NCBI GenBank assembly: GCA_947498595.1 | Contig: CANMKX010000020.1 | Location: forward strand, 18,936-82,935 | From: an uncultured Aquimarina sp. | GTDB lineage: Bacteria > Bacteroidota > Bacteroidia > Flavobacteriales > Flavobacteriaceae | Direction: 5' to 3' | Length of the DNA: 64,000 nt | Part shown: positions 8,796 through 16,580 of the stretch, piece by piece | How the letters are laid out: each line of letters starts with the position of its first letter | Position numbering within the stretch: position 1 is the first letter of the stretch | Position numbers and translations under genes: made by a program | Notes under the pieces: generated by a model | Told to the model about the DNA's origin: nothing | Databases searched by the model: none | What the model saw: only the letters and a program-made list of their open reading frames with translations

Positions 8796-8957
8796 CTAAA
8801 CTCTTTTTATTTCAATAACATCTCTGTTTATCTGTTTTAGATAATAAATTCCATTTGAATAATCCTAAACATCAATATTTTCTACAATAACTCCATTTTT
8901 ATTCTTAATTGTCTTTTTTATATAAAATCCGTTTGATCTGTTAGAATTTAGGCAAAC
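8796..8957 (-). pseudogene. Remnant resembling the C-terminal end of a secreted/T9SS-type protein
   Basis: In one minus-strand frame the codons read ...NRSNGFYIKKTIK..NGVIVENIDV, a stop, then DYSNGIYYLKQINRDVIEIK and a final stop. The SNG(I/F)Y(Y/I)(L/K)K pattern near a C terminus resembles the last strands of type A T9SS sorting domains, where NGIYxVK is common. The in-frame stop at codon 26 of the stretch and a further stop just upstream (8958-8960) indicate decay. No ATG and no upstream domain can be recognised. The T9SS link is a tentative reading by eye. Confidence 0.35.
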
Positions 8958-9188
8958 TTAAACAACATTGACCTTATAGGAATGAAAAATACGTTGTTTC
9001 CTCTATTATTTAATCTCGCTCTATAGATAAAGTAATAAAATTCTTTTTCTTCTATAAGAGCGCACTTAATCAACCTGTAAAAAAAAGCATTTTCTTTATA
9101 TGCATTCATAATTTCAACTCAATATAATAATCAATCTCAATAAGGCTACTTTATCTAATTAGAATAATAAGTTTGGATTTCGTTTAAC

Positions 9189-9296
9189 CTAATTATTAGC
9201 TGTTGTTGCATTAAGTAAACTGGGAATATCATGGTATACTTTAATATTCAAATGAATCATAACCTTCTCTTTTAATACTTCATTTCGTTTACTCAT
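9189..9296 (-). CDS. Doubtful 35-codon open frame
   Basis: ATG at 9296 opens a frame of 35 codons (begins MSKRNEVLKEKVMIHLN) ending in TAG. The start looks protein-like (basic, then amphipathic), but there is no recognisable family and no -7 element close upstream. It may be the 5' remnant of a broken gene or chance. Confidence 0.15.
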   Translation of the reverse strand: MSKRNEVLKEKVMIHLNIKVYHDIPSLLNATTANN

Positions 9297-9360
9297 AAGT
9301 TAAAGCTCATATTTTCAATTCTGATAACATCTGCTAAGAACTATTAAATTAATAATAATA

Positions 9361-9390
9361 AAATCCGATGAAATTAATTTCATCGGATTT
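9361..9390. terminator. Palindromic terminator after the Ig-like lipoprotein gene
   Basis: A perfect palindrome AAATCCGATGAAAT / ATTTCATCGGATTT around a central TA, 47 bases past the stop codon at 9437. AT-rich tails on both sides would allow termination in either direction. Confidence 0.7.
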
Positions 9391-9436
9391 TCATTTAATT
9401 ACTCATCGTAATTATAAATTATAGCACAAAGATTCT

Positions 9437-10180
9437 TTAAAAACCTCCTATACCTATACCTCCACCGTCACAATTTTCAGCATAAATCAAAAACTGTTCA
9501 GTTCTTTGTCCAGCATCAGTTCTCGTTATCAATGTAACTCGATATCTTCCTACATGATTAGCCACAACAATAGCACTATTACCGCTAGGATATATACCTG
9601 CGCTACTACCTGCTGGAGTTATTGACCATGAATAAGTAGCACATGAATCAAATGGAACTGATAATTCATTCGCTATAGTTCCTGTACACAAATAATTACC
9701 CCCTAAATTCCCTTCAATATACCCTGAAGGAACAGGTGTCAAAAATTGTGAATAAATTGGCGCAGGGGTTGGCAATCTATTACAACCTCCATTATTAATT
9801 CCAGTATTCTTATTGACTGTTATTCTTAAATCACAATCGCCAACGACAACACGAATGACTCCTTGATTAAATCCGTTAAGGAATCTAACACGGAAATCTG
9901 ATTGATTAGAACTTCCAATTACTTGCATTCCTAATCCACTAAAAACACTCCAAGATATTGACTCATTATCTCCTTGGTCATGCGTAACTGAAAAAACTCT
10001 TTCACTACCTATACTAATAGCCCCTTCATTATCTACAGAAATTGAACATGAACTACTACTTTTCTGAAAAGTATCTTCTTTAGTAATATTAACTGTACTA
10101 TCTTCTAAAATTTCTTTTTCACAAGAAAAAAACATTAGAGATATCAAAAAAAATGGTAAACTCTTTAAAAAAAATTTCAT
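9437..10180 (-). CDS. Lipoprotein with PKD/Ig-like repeats
   Basis: 247 residues with a lipoprotein signal ending at the lipobox FFSC (Cys about 20). The body looks like two beta-sandwich modules: one around SISWSVFSGLG..VRFLNGFNQGVIRVVV and one around CATYSWSITPAG..VGRYRVTLITRTDAG, a PKD-like pattern (W/Y-S-W, then a G-x-Y-x-V-x-L strand). Four to six Cys could form disulphides. The C terminus is Gly-rich (GGGIGIGGF). It is probably surface or periplasmic. It stands alone, with an empty stretch downstream and a terminator on each side. Function unknown; a peripheral adhesin-like role is only a guess. Confidence 0.65.
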   Translation of the reverse strand: MKFFLKSLPFFLISLMFFSCEKEILEDSTVNITKEDTFQKSSSSCSISVDNEGAISIGSERVFSVTHDQGDNESISWSVFSGLGMQVIGSSNQSDFRVRFLNGFNQGVIRVVVGDCDLRITVNKNTGINNGGCNRLPTPAPIYSQFLTPVPSGYIEGNLGGNYLCTGTIANELSVPFDSCATYSWSITPAGSSAGIYPSGNSAIVVANHVGRYRVTLITRTDAGQRTEQFLIYAENCDGGGIGIGGF

Positions 10181-10297
10181 AATTAAAATTTAAGATTGAT
10201 AAATAACTCATTCTTATAAAATATAAGAAGTACGAATTTACAAGTATTTAAATTATAATACCTTTCAAAAAAACACAAAAAAAGTATGGCAAAACAG

Positions 10298-10332
10298 TAA
10301 AAGCCTTGCAGAATACATCTACAAGGCTTTTA
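10298..10332 (-). terminator. Terminator of the atp operon
   Basis: Stem TAAAAGCCTTG / CAAGGCTTTTA with a 13-nt loop, 36 bases past the end of atpG. On the minus strand it is followed by T-rich sequence. Confidence 0.8.
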
Positions 10333-10367
10333 TATATTAATAGTTCTTCTTTAAGAACTCTTTTCTA

Positions 10368-11231
10368 TTAGTTATTCAAAGCTTCAGCTCCACCAACGAT
10401 TTCTAAAATCTCATTTGTAATAGCTGTTTGTCTAGCTTTGTTATAAGAAAGTTTAAGAGCATCTCTTAATTCTGTAGCATTATCTGTAGCTTTATGCATT
10501 GCTGTCATACGAGCACCATGTTCTGAAGCAAAAGAATCTCTTACTGCCTTATAAAGTTGAGTTTTTAATGATTTAGGAATCAATTCTTCAACTATTTCTT
10601 CTTTAGATGGCTCAAATATATAGTCTAAATTTGCAGAAGTCTCATCATTTTGAACAGGAACAATTGGCAAAAATTGTTCTACAGTTACAATTTGAGAAGC
10701 TGCATTTTTAAACTTATTATAGATGATCACTATTTTATCATAAGAACCTGCTACAAATAACTCCATTAATTCTGAAGCAATATCCGCAACATTAGCATAC
10801 GTTAGATCATCATATAAGCTACTTTTATTTGCTGCTATGGTATGTGTTTTAGAAACAATATCATTAATTTTTTTACCTATAGTAACAAAATCAACTTGTT
10901 TACCAGCAAAATCATTTTCACAAAGTCCTCTAACTCCTTTTGCTATATTAGAATTAAAAGCACCTGCTAATCCACGATTTGAAGAAAGCGCAACTACTAA
11001 TACTTTATTTACTTCACGTTGTTGAGCATATACACTTCCGCTATCTCCTTCTAGAGTAGCACTAAGGCTTTGCAACAACTCTGTAAGTTTGTCTGCATAA
11101 GGACGCATCGCTGTAATAGCTTCTTGAGCTTTACTCAACTTTGATGCAGATACCATTTTCATAGCACTGGTAATTTGCATCGTAGATGATACCGATTTAA
11201 TCCTGTTACGTAGTTCTTTTAAGTTTGCCAT
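10368..11231 (-). CDS. atpG: ATP synthase F1 subunit gamma
   Basis: 287 residues, the usual length. The N-terminal helix MANLKELRNRIKSVSSTMQIT and the C-terminal helix ending in RQTAITNEILEIVGGAEAL are the two halves of the central rotor coiled coil. The Rossmann-like middle contains VVALSSNRGLAGAFN. The subunit turns inside the alpha/beta hexamer and couples proton flow to ATP synthesis. It is the last gene of the operon. Two stem-loops separate it from atpA, which may lower its expression relative to alpha. Confidence 0.97.
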   Translation of the reverse strand: MANLKELRNRIKSVSSTMQITSAMKMVSASKLSKAQEAITAMRPYADKLTELLQSLSATLEGDSGSVYAQQREVNKVLVVALSSNRGLAGAFNSNIAKGVRGLCENDFAGKQVDFVTIGKKINDIVSKTHTIAANKSSLYDDLTYANVADIASELMELFVAGSYDKIVIIYNKFKNAASQIVTVEQFLPIVPVQNDETSANLDYIFEPSKEEIVEELIPKSLKTQLYKAVRDSFASEHGARMTAMHKATDNATELRDALKLSYNKARQTAITNEILEIVGGAEALNN

Positions 11232-11245
11232 TCTTTTGTAATTAA

Positions 11246-11321
11246 GTATTGATTTTAATTCAATACATTTTATAAATCAAAATAAAATAATAGCATCCAA
11301 AGCAATGATTCTTTGGATGCT
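11246..11321 (-). other. Two stem-loops between atpA and atpG
   Basis: An 11-bp stem AGCATCCAAAG / CTTTGGATGCT with an 8-nt loop (11292-11321) is followed on the minus strand by a T-rich stretch, like a weak terminator. A second stem GTATTGA / TCAATAC with a 7-nt loop (11246-11266) lies just before the atpG start. They could attenuate readthrough or set mRNA segment stability. Confidence 0.6.
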
Positions 11322-11333
11322 CATCATTTAATA

Positions 11334-12914
11334 CTAATTTTTATATTTTGCTGATATTTCTTTTGCAGCTGCAGCTAAAGTATCAGTTACTTCATCTGTT
11401 AATTTTCCTTTCTTCAAAGTATCCAAAACATTTCTATGCTTAGCATTAAGATATTCTAAATAATCTTTTTCGAATTCTTTAACTTTAGCAACTGGAACGT
11501 CTCTCAACAAGTTTTTAGATCCAGCATAAATAATAGCTACCTGGTCTTCTACTGTAAATGGATCGTTTTGAGCTTGCTTTAAGATTTCAACGTTACGTCT
11601 ACCTTTTTCAATTACATTTAAAGTTACTGCATCCAAATCAGATCCAAACTTAGCAAATGCTTCCAATTCACGGAATTGAGCTTGATCTAATTTTAAAGTA
11701 CCAGATACTTTTTTCATTGATTTAATCTGAGCAGATCCTCCTACACGAGATACAGAAATACCTACGTTAATCGCTGGACGAACTCCTGAGTTAAATAAAT
11801 CTGATGTTAAGAAAATCTGACCATCAGTAATAGAAATTACATTGGTAGGAATATATGCTGATACATCACCTGCTTGTGTTTCAATAATAGGTAAAGCTGT
11901 AAGAGATCCTCCTCCTTTTACTTTATCTTTTAATGATTCTGGCAGATCATTCATGTCTTTTGCTATACTATCATCAGCGATAACTTTTGCAGCACGCTCT
12001 AATAATCTTGAGTGTAAATAGAATACATCTCCAGGGTAAGCCTCACGACCTGGTGGACGACGTAATAATAAAGATACCTCACGGTATGCTACTGCTTGTT
12101 TTGATAAATCATCATAAATGATTAATGCTGGACGACCTGTATCACGGAAATATTCTCCGATCGCAGCTCCTGCAAATGGAGCATATACCTGCATTGGTGC
12201 AGGATCTGATGCATTAGCAGCTACGATAGTTGTATATGCTAAAGCTCCTTTTTCTTCTAATACTTTTGCTATTCCTGCAACAGTTGATGCTTTTTGTCCA
12301 ATTGCTACATAGATACAATAAACTGGCTCTCCTGCATCGTAAAATTCTTTTTGATTAAGAATTGTATCGATACACACAGTAGTTTTCCCTGTTTGACGGT
12401 CACCAATTACAAGTTCACGCTGTCCACGACCAATAGGTACCATTGCATCGATAGATTTGATTCCTGTTTGTAATGGTTCGTTTACTGGTTGACGGAAAAC
12501 TACACCAGGAGCTTTACGCTCTAATGGCATTTCATAAGTTTCACCTTCGATTGCTCCTTTACCATCAATTGGGTTACCTAGTGTATCAACTACACGACCA
12601 ACGATTCCTTCACCTACATTAATAGATGCGATACGTTGTGTACGTTTTACAGTTGCACCTTCTTTTACTTCTGTAGAAGAACCTAAAAGTACTACCCCAA
12701 CATTATCTTCCTCTAAGTTAAGAACGATACCATTCAACCCAGATTCGAATTGTACTAATTCTCCGTATTGAGCATTTGATAACCCATATACTTGAGCAAT
12801 ACCATCACCCACTCGTAAAACAGTCCCTACTTCTTCCAATGAAGCTGTTGCCTCAAATCCAGATAATTGTTGTTTTAATATTGCTGATACTTCAGCAGGA
12901 TTCACTTCTGCCAT
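11334..12914 (-). CDS. atpA: ATP synthase F1 subunit alpha
   Basis: 526 residues, a normal length. The Walker A motif GDRQTGKTT is near residue 170, followed by [10 protein letters not shown], the [29 protein letters not shown] stretch in two parts, and the arginine-finger region [10 protein letters not shown] near residue 375-385. This is the non-catalytic nucleotide-binding subunit of the F1 hexamer. It follows atpH after a 44-base gap with a stem-loop. The catalytic beta subunit gene is not in the window. Confidence 0.98.
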   Translation of the reverse strand: MAEVNPAEVSAILKQQLSGFEATASLEEVGTVLRVGDGIAQVYGLSNAQYGELVQFESGLNGIVLNLEEDNVGVVLLGSSTEVKEGATVKRTQRIASINVGEGIVGRVVDTLGNPIDGKGAIEGETYEMPLERKAPGVVFRQPVNEPLQTGIKSIDAMVPIGRGQRELVIGDRQTGKTTVCIDTILNQKEFYDAGEPVYCIYVAIGQKASTVAGIAKVLEEKGALAYTTIVAANASDPAPMQVYAPFAGAAIGEYFRDTGRPALIIYDDLSKQAVAYREVSLLLRRPPGREAYPGDVFYLHSRLLERAAKVIADDSIAKDMNDLPESLKDKVKGGGSLTALPIIETQAGDVSAYIPTNVISITDGQIFLTSDLFNSGVRPAINVGISVSRVGGSAQIKSMKKVSGTLKLDQAQFRELEAFAKFGSDLDAVTLNVIEKGRRNVEILKQAQNDPFTVEDQVAIIYAGSKNLLRDVPVAKVKEFEKDYLEYLNAKHRNVLDTLKKGKLTDEVTDTLAAAAKEISAKYKN

Positions 12915-12931
12915 AATTATTTATGTAAAAT

Positions 12932-12950
12932 GTCATGTGTAATACATGAC
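12932..12950 (-). other. Stem-loop between atpH and atpA
   Basis: GTCATGT / ACATGAC with a 5-nt loop in the 44-base gap. It may act on mRNA stability or translation of atpA. Confidence 0.45.
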
Positions 12951-12958
12951 TGTTTTTA

Positions 12959-13507
12959 TTAAATTTTAGATACGTATGTATTATTACTTAATTCTCTTTT
13001 TAAGCCTGCTAATTTATTAGCGATACTTGCATTGTACTGCAAATCTCCAACTCTAAGCACAAAACCACCTATGATAGATTCATCTACTATATTTTCGATA
13101 GTAGCTTCATTACCTGTCAATTCTTTTACTTTAGCTAAAACTTTAGTTTTTAAGGTATCATCTAAAGGAACTGCTGTAGTAACTTTGGCAACTTGAGTAT
13201 TATTTAATTGATCATATAAAGTGATATAGTCTTTTGCTACTTTTTCTAACAAAGCTATTCTTTTATTATCAATCAAGATATCAAAAAGTCCATAAGTGAT
13301 TGAAGTCGCACTAGCAAATACTTTGCGCAATGATTCACGCTTAATGTCCATCTTGATTACAGGACTCACTAAAAGCATTTTTAATTCATCACTTTGATCA
13401 ACAGCTGCAAGAATATTTGACATATCCTTCTGCACATTGTCAGTTGCTTTTTGATCTTGAGCCAAACTCAAGATTGCTTTTGCATAACGTATTGCTGCTC
13501 TACTCAT
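12959..13507 (-). CDS. atpH: ATP synthase F1 subunit delta
   Basis: 182 residues matching OSCP/delta: begins MSRAAIRYAKAILSLAQD, an N-terminal helical bundle, and ends with the typical C-terminal part around ESIIGGFVLRVGDLQYNASIANKLAGLK. It links the peripheral b stalk to the top of the alpha subunits. It is 8 bases downstream of atpF. Confidence 0.95.
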   Translation of the reverse strand: MSRAAIRYAKAILSLAQDQKATDNVQKDMSNILAAVDQSDELKMLLVSPVIKMDIKRESLRKVFASATSITYGLFDILIDNKRIALLEKVAKDYITLYDQLNNTQVAKVTTAVPLDDTLKTKVLAKVKELTGNEATIENIVDESIIGGFVLRVGDLQYNASIANKLAGLKRELSNNTYVSKI

Positions 13508-13515
13508 CTTTCTTA

Positions 13516-14016
13516 TTAATTTAAGGTAACATCACCTAACATAGATTCTACCAATTTTAATTGGTTGTCTTTGTCAGTTAATTCTCTTCTTACAACTTTC
13601 TCTGCGATATCTACTGAGATATTTGCTACTTGATTTTTCAAATCAGCAATAGCAGCTTTCTTTTCGCTAGCAATAGTTTCTTGAGCCTTTACAACAATTT
13701 TTTGAGCTTCAGCTTGCGCTTCTTCTTTAGCTTCACTAATCATTGTTTCTTTAAGCTCTCTTGCTTCTTTTAACATGTTATCACGCTCTGTACGTGCTTC
13801 GTTAAAAATACGCTCGTTATCAGATTTCAAGTTTTGCAATTCTTTCTTTGCATTTGCTGCAGCATCTAATGCTTCTTGAATTCCTTCTTCACGATCATTT
13901 AAACTATCTAAGATTGGCTTCCAAGCGAATTTTCTCATTAATAAAATTAATATCAATAAGATAATAGCTTGCATAAAAAACAAACCAGGAGAAAAATCAT
14001 TTAATAATTGATCCAT
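13516..14016 (-). CDS. atpF: ATP synthase F0 subunit b
   Basis: 166 residues: one N-terminal membrane helix (about 12-30, FFMQAIILLILILLMRKFAW), then a long charged coiled coil forming the peripheral stalk, with KPILDSLNDREEGIQEALDAA right after the membrane as in other b subunits. A stem-loop in the gap to atpE precedes it. Confidence 0.96.
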   Translation of the reverse strand: MDQLLNDFSPGLFFMQAIILLILILLMRKFAWKPILDSLNDREEGIQEALDAAANAKKELQNLKSDNERIFNEARTERDNMLKEARELKETMISEAKEEAQAEAQKIVVKAQETIASEKKAAIADLKNQVANISVDIAEKVVRRELTDKDNQLKLVESMLGDVTLN

Positions 14017-14069
14017 TGTATAGTATTATTTGTTCTTTTAAATTTCTTTCTTGTTTAATCTTGAAAACA

Positions 14070-14096
14070 TTTCCTGCAACCAACCGTTGCAGGAAA
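14070..14096 (-). other. Stem-loop between atpE and atpF
   Basis: TTTCCTGCAAC / GTTGCAGGAAA with a 5-nt loop and a short T stretch after it on the minus strand. It lies directly downstream of the gene for the c subunit, which is needed in the highest copy number, so it could favour partial termination or protect the atpE message. Confidence 0.6.
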
Positions 14097-14112
14097 ATGT
14101 CTTTTGTTCTAA

Positions 14113-14322
<210 letters not shown>

Positions 14323-14345
14323 TTAAACAAATTCTAATTTTCTAA

Positions 14346-15446
14346 TTAATGATGGTCATGTTCTTGAACTGCCATCCCGATAAACAATGATGATAACATT
14401 GTAAAAATAAATGCTTGTAAGAATGCTACTAATATCTCAATCACCGAAATAAATAACGATAATACTATTGACATTCCTGTAGATGCTACAGGTCCAAAAG
14501 CGGCTTTCATTGTGATCATTAATGCTATCAAGCTCATCACTACAAAGTGACCTGCTGTAATATTTGCAAATAAACGAATCAATAATGAAAATGGTTTTGT
14601 TAACATTCCTAATATTTCAATAGGCATTAAGATTATTTTCATCAAAACAGGTACTCCTGGCATCCAGAAAATATGTTTCCAATAATCTTTATTACCACTA
14701 AACTGAACTATAAAAAATGTAAATAATGCTAAACAAACTGTTACAGCAATATTTCCTGTTACATTAAATCCAAGTGGTGTTAATCCTAATAAATTTAATA
14801 TCCAAATAAAGAAAAACACCGTTAATAAGAATCCCATGAATTTTCTATATTTCTTTTCTCCTATGTTAGGTCTTGCGATTTCATCTCTTACATAAATCAC
14901 TAAAGGTTCTAATACTCTTGCAAATCCTGTAGGTATTGGCCCCTTTTTATATCCTTTTGCCAATGATGAGAACATCAATAGCATTAGTACACTTACCAAA
15001 ATCATCCCAACCACACTTTTTGTAATAGAAAGATCTAATGGTTTTACATTAGTAGGATGTTGATGATCATCGTATGTAATTGTTCCTTCTGCATCTGTTT
15101 TATAAATTTTACCGTGGTATAATTTATAAAAACTATCTCCTGATTGTGCTACTGTTTCTCCATGATGAAATTTTGAAGACATAAACATTTTCACTCCTTG
15201 ATCCCATAGAATCACAGGCAATGGAAACCCATAGTGTGTTCCTGATTGACCATCTGTGTAAAATGTAAAATCATGTGAATCTTGTAAGTGATGCTTGATG
15301 TAAGCTTTAATCTCTTCTTGTGTATCAATTGGATTACCTTTCTTGTCATGATCACCGTTACCGCCTGATCCTGCAAAGATAATTGAACTTGATAAAGTAA
15401 GTAGCAGAACTACTGAATACTTAAGGGTCTGTTGAAATACTCTCAT
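14346..15446 (-). CDS. atpB: ATP synthase F0 subunit a
   Basis: 366 residues, longer than the E. coli protein because of an N-terminal signal-like segment (about 1-25, ending near SSIIFAG) and a His/Asp-rich periplasmic part (about 26-135), a pattern usual in Bacteroidota. The membrane core of 5-6 helices follows. The essential arginine lies in PFSLLIRLFANITAGH (about residue 290), next to the proton half-channels. The C terminus is His-rich (VQEHDHH). It has a -7 element in the 122-base gap upstream. Confidence 0.95.
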   Translation of the reverse strand: MRVFQQTLKYSVVLLLTLSSSIIFAGSGGNGDHDKKGNPIDTQEEIKAYIKHHLQDSHDFTFYTDGQSGTHYGFPLPVILWDQGVKMFMSSKFHHGETVAQSGDSFYKLYHGKIYKTDAEGTITYDDHQHPTNVKPLDLSITKSVVGMILVSVLMLLMFSSLAKGYKKGPIPTGFARVLEPLVIYVRDEIARPNIGEKKYRKFMGFLLTVFFFIWILNLLGLTPLGFNVTGNIAVTVCLALFTFFIVQFSGNKDYWKHIFWMPGVPVLMKIILMPIEILGMLTKPFSLLIRLFANITAGHFVVMSLIALMITMKAAFGPVASTGMSIVLSLFISVIEILVAFLQAFIFTMLSSLFIGMAVQEHDHH

Positions 15447-15488
15447 TTCCTAAATTCTAGTCTTTTTTGTATGCTCTGAATTTGGGGG

Positions 15489-15496
15489 CAAAAGTA
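15489..15496 (-). promoter_or_regulatory. -7 promoter element upstream of atpB
   Basis: The minus strand reads TACTTTTG, matching TAnnTTTG, 43 bases before the atpB ATG. This suggests an internal promoter that separates atpBEFHAG from the upstream genes. Confidence 0.6.
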
Positions 15497-15568
15497 CATT
15501 ATTAATTTACAAAAATCATAGTGATTTTAGATTTTTTTTAGGATTCTTTAAAAACCAGCCCCAGTAGA

Positions 15569-15952
15569 TTACTTTATTTCATCTATTCTTTTAATAAGTT
15601 TCACACATACAGCTAGTAAACTTAATAGATATATAAAATAAAACACCAAAAATACCGCTCTGTATTGTATCATGGATCCTTCTTCTAACCAACCCATTTG
15701 AAATACAAAGAAACCTGCCATAATCATTTTTGCTAACACTAACCCAAGAAAAACATATCCTGTATTTAGTTTAGAAACTTTATAGGTTATTATTATAGAT
15801 ATATATACGAACAATGAAGCTCCTCCTAAAAAAACATGTTGTTTTAGAATATTTGAAGTGTCCTCTATTTGAAGATAATTTGGTAATATAAAAAAGTGTG
15901 CTAAATACAATAGCACACTTATAATAAGTATTGTTAATACGTGTTTAAACAT
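15569..15952 (-). CDS. Small membrane protein of the atp cluster (DUF6168-like)
   Basis: 127 residues with four hydrophobic segments (about 5-25, 42-60, 68-88, 100-120) and a charged C terminus KLIKRIDEIK. It lies 11 bases after the AtpZ-like gene and before atpB. Membrane proteins of similar size sit here in other flavobacteria and are, as I recall, called DUF6168. By position it is comparable to AtpI, a c-ring assembly aid or Mg2+ carrier, but no sequence motif proves this. Confidence 0.7.
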   Translation of the reverse strand: MFKHVLTILIISVLLYLAHFFILPNYLQIEDTSNILKQHVFLGGASLFVYISIIITYKVSKLNTGYVFLGLVLAKMIMAGFFVFQMGWLEEGSMIQYRAVFLVFYFIYLLSLLAVCVKLIKRIDEIK

Positions 15953-15963
15953 CGCGTATTTTT

Positions 15964-16182
15964 TTATTTTGAATCTTTAATTATTTGCCACATAACAGAG
16001 CCTACTCCAAAGAAGACGGCTGCTAATCCTATCCATTTTTGATAAAACGGTTCTGTTATTCCATTTTCTTGATCTAAATAGCGTCCTAAATAATACCCAC
16101 CGATAATAATGGCTGCCATTTGAATCCCAATGGTTGTATACTTAGCAAATTTTTTAAGCTGACTTCCCTTGTTTTTGACCAT
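15964..16182 (-). CDS. AtpZ/AtpI family protein
   Basis: 72 residues with two membrane helices (about 14-32 and 48-66). The pattern GIQMAAIIIGGYYLGRYLD followed by a polar loop and VGSVMWQIIKD is that of AtpZ/AtpI proteins at the head of F0F1 operons, which aid c-ring assembly. The ATG lies inside the 3' end of the bactofilin gene (29-base overlap in another frame), implying coupled translation. Confidence 0.85.
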   Translation of the reverse strand: MVKNKGSQLKKFAKYTTIGIQMAAIIIGGYYLGRYLDQENGITEPFYQKWIGLAAVFFGVGSVMWQIIKDSK

Positions 16183-16561
16183 TCTTATTTAATGACTTTA
16201 CGCCTCCATTCATCACACAAGTAGCATTAAACGTTGCTCCAGGATCTACTGCTAATTTCCCTGTAGAAACTTCTCCTTCAATATGTGCTGTTGGTTTTAA
16301 AGACAGTGTTTCTGTAATGATTAATTTACCTGAAAACTTCCCTTCAAAATCTGCGTTTGAACATTCTAATGTTCCTTGTATATTTCCTGATTTACCAACT
16401 ACAACTCTTCCTGTAGTTTTTATAGTTCCTTCAACAGTTCCTTCAATTCTAAATCCACCTTCAGAAACGATATCACCTACGATTTTTGTCCCTTCTGAAA
16501 TTCTATTTTGATTTTTAGAAAAATCGTTATTTTCTTTTACTTTTTTATTATCTGAAAACAT
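16154..16561 (-). CDS. Bactofilin
   Basis: 135 residues. After a polar N terminus (about 1-25), the core is a polymer-forming beta-helix of short Gly/Val-rich repeats: GDIVSEGGFRIEGTVEGTI, VVVGKSGNIQGTL, HIEGEVSTGKLAV. Bactofilins self-assemble without nucleotide and act as membrane-associated scaffolds for shape, polysaccharide secretion or wall enzymes. It lies 19 bases after sprE and overlaps the AtpZ-like gene, so it is cotranscribed with both a gliding/secretion gene and ATP synthase genes. Confidence 0.92.
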   Translation of the reverse strand: MFSDNKKVKENNDFSKNQNRISEGTKIVGDIVSEGGFRIEGTVEGTIKTTGRVVVGKSGNIQGTLECSNADFEGKFSGKLIITETLSLKPTAHIEGEVSTGKLAVDPGATFNATCVMNGGVKSLNKNGQKQGKSA

Positions 16562-16580
16562 TGCCTGTGGGGTTTATAAA

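Larger units (their letters stand above)
8781..9436. other. Gene-poor stretch of about 650 bp
   Basis: No convincing intact gene is visible between the tRNA terminator and the Ig-like lipoprotein gene. It contains a decayed minus-strand coding remnant (8796-8957), a doubtful 35-codon frame (9189-9296) and the palindromic terminator at 9361-9390. The rest is AT-rich with stops in all frames. Placement next to a tRNA gene makes past insertion and decay plausible. Confidence 0.6.
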
